This document shows positions 33,496 through 36,264 of a DNA stretch of 36,264 nucleotides, piece by piece. The first letter of the stretch is position 1. Each line of letters opens with the position of its first letter. The stretch is from an uncultured Schlesneria sp. (GTDB lineage Bacteria > Planctomycetota > Planctomycetia > Planctomycetales > Planctomycetaceae): the NCBI GenBank assembly GCA_903899985.1, contig CAIULL010000059.1, positions 1 to 36,264 of the forward strand, given 5' to 3'. The notes under the pieces are model-generated. The model was given only the letters and a program-made list of their open reading frames with translations. It was not told the DNA's origin and did no database searches. Made by a program: the position numbers and the translations under genes.

Positions 33496-34791
33496 TCAAC
33501 GATTGGCCACGGGTTCGCCTGCCGGTGCCCGCAGTGTCTTGAGAAACGCGACAATCGCAGCTCGATCTTCTTCCGAGAGAGCGCGATATCGATTTCGCAC
33601 ATGCTTCGCTGCACCAGCGTGACGTTCAATCGCACTCTCCAGGTCTGGCGAACCACCATCGTGGAAATACGGAGCGGAATCGGCAACGCCCCATAGCGCG
33701 GGAGTCTTCCATTCATCAAGCGCCGGATGGTCCTTTGGCAGAGGAACGTCGGTCTCTTTGACGTAGCCGGCGTTCAAGTTGTCGGTCAGCGTATGCAGGC
33801 TGAAGTCGCTATAGACACCTTGAACCCCGTCAATGTTTGGTGTGTGACAATCGGCACAACCCACGGAAGCAAACAGCGCTTCACCACGATCGACGATCAT
33901 CCCAGCCGCGGCGTCTGTCGGACGCTCACGGCGCGGTGCAGGGATGTTTTCAACATACGAAACAAGAGCCGTAAACTGCTGTCGGGTCATGTCCAGTTTG
34001 GCATCTTTGTCCTCGCGGTATTCCTGAGGCACGTGCTGCTTCTTCATCGGGTTGGACAAACCCAGCTCGCCGGCACACGCAGCAGCAACGAATTCTTTCA
34101 GCGTCGCAAACTGAGCTTTCCAACCGAACTTGCCAATACGGCCGTCCGGCAACACGCGAACTCGACCAATCGGCGTCGAATTGAAATTGAGCGAAAATTC
34201 TTTCGTCGCACTTCCCAGTGAACGTCTGACTGCCTGGGTGCGAATTGCCAGCGGGCTGATTCGGTCAATCTGACCCAAGCCGAACAGGGCTGGTGTATTG
34301 CTGGTGTCGTAGTGAATCGGATCGAAATCGACGATGTCGATTCGACAACCACCGATTACTTTCATTCCGTTCTTAACGATCGGGTTGTGTCGCCGAACGG
34401 TTGAGGCTGATTCCAATAACTCCGGTTTGACGGCCGAAGCATGCACGATCCCAGCCAATGGCAAAGGCTCTTTCTTCGTCGGCAGAATCTCAAATGTCTT
34501 CACGTTGAATTTATTCGGACCGGCCCCACCAATCGTTCCTTGAAAATGGCACTCGACACAGGACGTGGCGTTGAAGACAGGTCCCAGACCGTCGCCTCCC
34601 CCGGACAGCGAATCGTGTTCGGTCCATTTGTGCTCAAACAGTTCTTTACCTTGAACCAGTTGAGATTCGGACGGGCGAGAGTACCTTGCAACCACGGCCG
34701 TCTCCGCCAGCCAGACGGCGCCCAACCCGAGTGCCAGAAGAGCGAACCGCTTGAAACTTTGATTTCGACGCAGGTAAACGGAGCGAACCAT
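33496..34791 (-). CDS. Di-heme oxidoreductase-family cytochrome c (DUF1111)
   Basis: A 431-residue exported cytochrome. The frame is open to 34827, but ATG 34791 has GAGGAG at spacing 7 and gives a better N-terminus: a hydrophobic signal or anchor at about 17-35. Haem c sites are C78-V-E-C81-H82 and C312-A-D-C315-H316. TPALWGVADSAPYFHDGG (about 363-380) is the conserved block of the DUF1111/di-heme oxidoredictase family, and DGLGPVFNATSCVECHFQG the first. These proteins accept or pass electrons outside the cytoplasm; substrate unknown. No thiol peroxidase or imelysin-like partner lies nearby, and its neighbours face the other way. Confidence 0.88.
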   Translation of the reverse strand: MVRSVYLRRNQSFKRFALLALGLGAVWLAETAVVARYSRPSESQLVQGKELFEHKWTEHDSLSGGGDGLGPVFNATSCVECHFQGTIGGAGPNKFNVKTFEILPTKKEPLPLAGIVHASAVKPELLESASTVRRHNPIVKNGMKVIGGCRIDIVDFDPIHYDTSNTPALFGLGQIDRISPLAIRTQAVRRSLGSATKEFSLNFNSTPIGRVRVLPDGRIGKFGWKAQFATLKEFVAAACAGELGLSNPMKKQHVPQEYREDKDAKLDMTRQQFTALVSYVENIPAPRRERPTDAAAGMIVDRGEALFASVGCADCHTPNIDGVQGVYSDFSLHTLTDNLNAGYVKETDVPLPKDHPALDEWKTPALWGVADSAPYFHDGGSPDLESAIERHAGAAKHVRNRYRALSEEDRAAIVAFLKTLRAPAGEPVANR

Positions 34792-35187
34792 GGAAAAGCT
34801 CCTCGACGGAGTGATGGACGGACCCAAGAACTGGGCACAGTGTGAACGACTAGAGACAAAATATCTTAACTAAGACAGAATTGGAAGCGCCAAATTTGAG
34901 ATTTTCTCGTTTCTCGTTCCCAAGCTCCAGCTTCATCTTCTCTCGTTCCCAAGCTCCCGCTTGGGAACGAACCTCTTCGAAGCTCCGCTTCGTAATCAAC
35001 ACACGACCTGATGGCCTCATGATCATAATTGCCGTCGGAATTCAATTCGAGCTCCCCAAAAGATTGACCCATTGCGATTGCACGAAATCGAAATGGCCAG
35101 CAAATCATCTTTCCAGAACGATATCGCCGCTGTTATGAATCTGTGGTGTCAACGACGAACGGATGAGATTCAAAAAAGGAGTTTCCG
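34792..35187. other. Divergent spacer with CGTTCCCAAG hairpin
   Basis: About 400 bp between the di-heme cytochrome and the HEAT-repeat gene, with no gene seen. TCGTTCCCAAG (34943-34953) pairs with CTTGGGAACGA (34960-34970) around CTCCCG, and a partial second copy lies at 34911-34938. CGAAGC/GCTTCG follows (about 34978-34992). These look like dispersed palindromes, and promoters could not be picked out among them. Confidence 0.5.
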
Positions 35188-35748
35188 ATGAAAAGCCACC
35201 GATTTCTGATGGGTCTTGTTGGCGTCGCAGCCATTGCCACGTTTGCGGTTTATGCGACCGGACAGCAACCCTCCATTCCACAAGCCAATCTTTATCAACC
35301 TGGACCGACGTGTAGTGCGCCGGTTTGTGCGGCTCCGCAGGCCTACTCTGTGAGCTATCAGCCACCGTCAGAATTACGAAAGACGCTCGATGCCAACCCG
35401 AAACTGGTCCCGTTGTTGTTGGAAATGACGACGAAAGGTGACGAAAGGGAAAGTAAGGCAGCTGCCCGTACTTTGGAGCGAGTCTGTAAAGCCGCCGTGC
35501 CGGACTTGATCAAAGCGATAAACGATCCTGATCGCGCCTGCCGAATCGAGGCCATTGGGTTATTGACGTTTGCCGCCATGGACGAAACGAATCGCAATTA
35601 TCCTCTGAGCGACGTGATTTCGGCACTCATGAAAATTGCTCAAGATGAAAACGAGCCCGAGGAACTTCGAAAGATTGCGAAAGGTACGATCTGCCAAATC
35701 CTCCAATTCAGCCAGGGGGATTTTTCTTCGATGCGGGGTGAAGGTTGA
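35188..35748 (+). CDS. Exported HEAT-repeat protein
   Basis: A 186-residue protein with AAGGAG (35176-35181) at spacing 6 to ATG 35188. Residues 1-25 form a signal peptide ending YATG. A Pro/Tyr/Ala-rich linker runs to about 60, then helical repeats of HEAT type follow: KLVPLLLEMTTKGDERESKA, VPDLIKAINDPDRACRIEAI and VISALMKIAQDENEPEELRK. HEAT repeats bind other proteins, so a scaffolding role outside the cytoplasm is possible. Two Cys residues in the linker (CSAPVC) could pair or bind metal. The gene is followed 62 bp later by the tandem repeat array. No recognised gene name. Confidence 0.7.
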   Translation: MKSHRFLMGLVGVAAIATFAVYATGQQPSIPQANLYQPGPTCSAPVCAAPQAYSVSYQPPSELRKTLDANPKLVPLLLEMTTKGDERESKAAARTLERVCKAAVPDLIKAINDPDRACRIEAIGLLTFAAMDETNRNYPLSDVISALMKIAQDENEPEELRKIAKGTICQILQFSQGDFSSMRGEG

Positions 35749-35809
35749 CAGCCTGCACAGGGAGATTGATCCTCTACGGCAGAGATTCAAAGTCCTGCCC
35801 AATCCTGGA

Positions 35810-36264
35810 AAAAAGTTGGGCGAGTTGGCCAAGTTCCCTGTTTCATAGCGTTTTCACCGGTTCGAAGTTGGCCAACTTCGCTGACCTGATCACTTCTGGC
35901 CTGTTCGCTCTGTCCGGTGAGGTCTGGACTTCGAAGCCTACCGAAACATCGAACAAAAAGTTGGGCGAGTTGGTCAAGTTCCGTGTTTCATAGCGTTTTC
36001 ACCGGTTCGAAGTTGGCCAACTTCGCCGACCGGATCACTTCTGGCTTGTTCGCGGTGTCCGGTGCGGTCGAGACTTCGAGGCCCGCCGAAACATCAACAA
36101 AAAGTTGGACGAGTTGGCCAAGTTCCCTGTTTCATAGTGTTTTCACCGGTTTGAAGTTGGCCAACTTCGCCGACCAGATCACTTCTGGCTTGTTCGCGGT
36201 GTCCAGTGTGGTCAAGACTCCGAGGCCCACTGAAACATCGACAAAAAGTTGGACGAGTTGGCCA
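35810..36264. repeat. Tandem 144-145 bp repeat with palindromes, runs off the window
   Basis: Units begin with AAAAAGTTGG at 35810, 35955, 36099 and 36243, giving periods of 145, 144 and 144 bp. Three full units are present and a fourth is cut by the window end. Each unit carries the palindrome CGAAGTTGGCCAACTTCG (35863-35880, 36008-36025, and 36152-36169 with the first base changed). Other constant parts are GAGTTGGCCAAGTTCC, TTTCATAG and GATCACTTCTGGC. Stop codons and non-multiple-of-three spacing argue against coding. The core matches the GAAGTTGG motifs at the left end of the window. Confidence 0.9.

Noticed and set aside
35810-36264. CRISPR array
   Set aside because: The repeat is 144-145 bp with no unique spacers between short repeats, and there are no cas genes in the window.

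Overview
The window looks like a stretch of a planctomycete chromosome. The evidence is a mosaic of long intergenic spacers packed with palindromic repeats, a cytochrome b fused to cytochrome c domains next to a Rieske protein, a DUF1111-type di-heme protein, a Cys/His-rich small protein beside an RND metal pump, a MoxR ATPase and several secreted proteins. Species cannot be fixed from the sequence alone. No rRNA, tRNA or CRISPR array was found.

Left part (1-4439) is accessory and repeat-rich. It holds the last codons of a probable ISL3-type transposase, a small conserved-looking protein (359-598) overlapping a decayed partner frame, a small ORF of doubtful reality, a two-zinc-ribbon protein (1109-1561), and about 1.7 kb of non-coding DNA with a duplicated 0.3 kb block, nested inverted repeats and GAAGTTGG-type palindromes. 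A Cys/His-rich exported protein (3326-3775) and a large inverted pair of GGCC hairpin units follow.

4440-9157 encodes an RND efflux adaptor and pump overlapping by 1 nt, probably for a metal or metalloid. The pump carries an in-frame palindromic repeat in a cytoplasmic loop. The spacer to 9681 holds terminator-like hairpins and a REP-like inverted repeat. 9682-16275 is a compact same-strand run: TPR protein, class I methyltransferase, GT39-like membrane glycosyltransferase and an AsmA-like 1.1 kDa-residue-scale envelope protein (about 1,100 residues). 16396-19800 is an AddB-like helicase-nuclease without a neighbouring addA.

19884-28825 is mostly on the minus strand: MoxR ATPase, PQQ-dependent sugar dehydrogenase, an EboE-like protein (convergent with a plus-strand HAD phosphatase), a cytochrome b/c fusion with its Rieske partner, and an MFS transporter. 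The right part holds methionine aminopeptidase, a large polytopic membrane protein, an exported MsrB followed by a Cys-less FmdB-like protein, a di-heme oxidoreductase-family cytochrome, and an exported HEAT-repeat protein. The window ends inside a 144-145 bp tandem repeat built around an 18-bp palindrome that resembles the motifs at the left end.

Functions are family-level assignments read by eye; no database search was run. Start sites were moved from the longest frame where a Shine-Dalgarno sequence or family fit favoured a later codon.
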